Of a stretch of DNA of 64,000 bases, positions 63,955-64,000 are shown piece by piece. Both the position numbers and the translations under genes were made by a program. The notes under the pieces were generated by a model. That model was not told the DNA's origin and did no database searches. It worked only from the letters and a program-made list of their open reading frames with translations. Where the stretch lies: assembly GCA_964035775.1 (NCBI GenBank), contig OZ038318.1, positions 1,780,016 to 1,844,015 of the forward strand, read 5' to 3'. Source of the stretch: Osedax frankpressi (lineage: Eukaryota > Annelida > Polychaeta > Sabellida > Siboglinidae). The first letter of the stretch is position 1. Every line of letters starts with the position of its first letter.

Positions 63955-64000
63955 GTAGCAAAAACAACTTATAATTATTAATAGAGCTTAGAATATATTA

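Overview
The window is about 64 kb of very AT-rich eukaryotic (metazoan) nuclear DNA. It is dominated by tandem repeats. Three genes were pieced together exon by exon, each broken up by satellite-filled introns. Metazoan affinity is inferred from a BORC subunit gene (BORCS5), U2-type GT-AG introns and replication-type histone relics with a 3' stem-loop. I cannot place the phylum. The block of exactly 200 Ns (63097-63296) marks a scaffold join.

Layout. (1) 1-4168, minus strand: the 5' part of SF3A3 (SF3a60, U2 snRNP). Exons 1-5 encode the first 124 residues, and the gene runs off the left edge. Introns 2 to 5 each carry a different tandem repeat. (2) 4169-9584: AT-rich intergenic DNA with (TA)n tracts, a scrap resembling LINE reverse transcriptase, a C-run hairpin and a perfect 197-bp palindrome. 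(3) 9585-45858, plus strand: a complete-looking seven-exon BORCS5 (myrlysin, lysosome-positioning BORC complex) with an N-myristoylation start. A 25/26-bp CCACGCCC minisatellite lies in intron 3. Intron 6 is 33.2 kb long and is almost entirely a 40-bp satellite of about 800 copies. (4) 46750-49530: a relic histone cluster with decayed H3 (-), H1 (+), H4 (-), H2A (+) and H2B (+), plus a well-formed histone 3' stem-loop beside the H3 remnant and MITE and tandem-duplication insertions. (5) 50766-53219, minus strand: the last two exons of an unrecognised gene, one with a membrane segment and one with a basic C-terminal tail, separated by a 22-bp minisatellite. (6) 53301-63096: a 9.8-kb array of an 11-bp unit running into the gap. 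(7) 63297-64000: AT-rich DNA with one probable exon of uncertain strand.

The main observation is that the satellites sit inside introns of conserved housekeeping genes. The two largest are extremely strand-asymmetric: the 40-bp consensus has no C on the + strand and the 11-bp consensus has no G. Very long apparent reading frames in the arrays arise because the units lack stop codons and are not genes.
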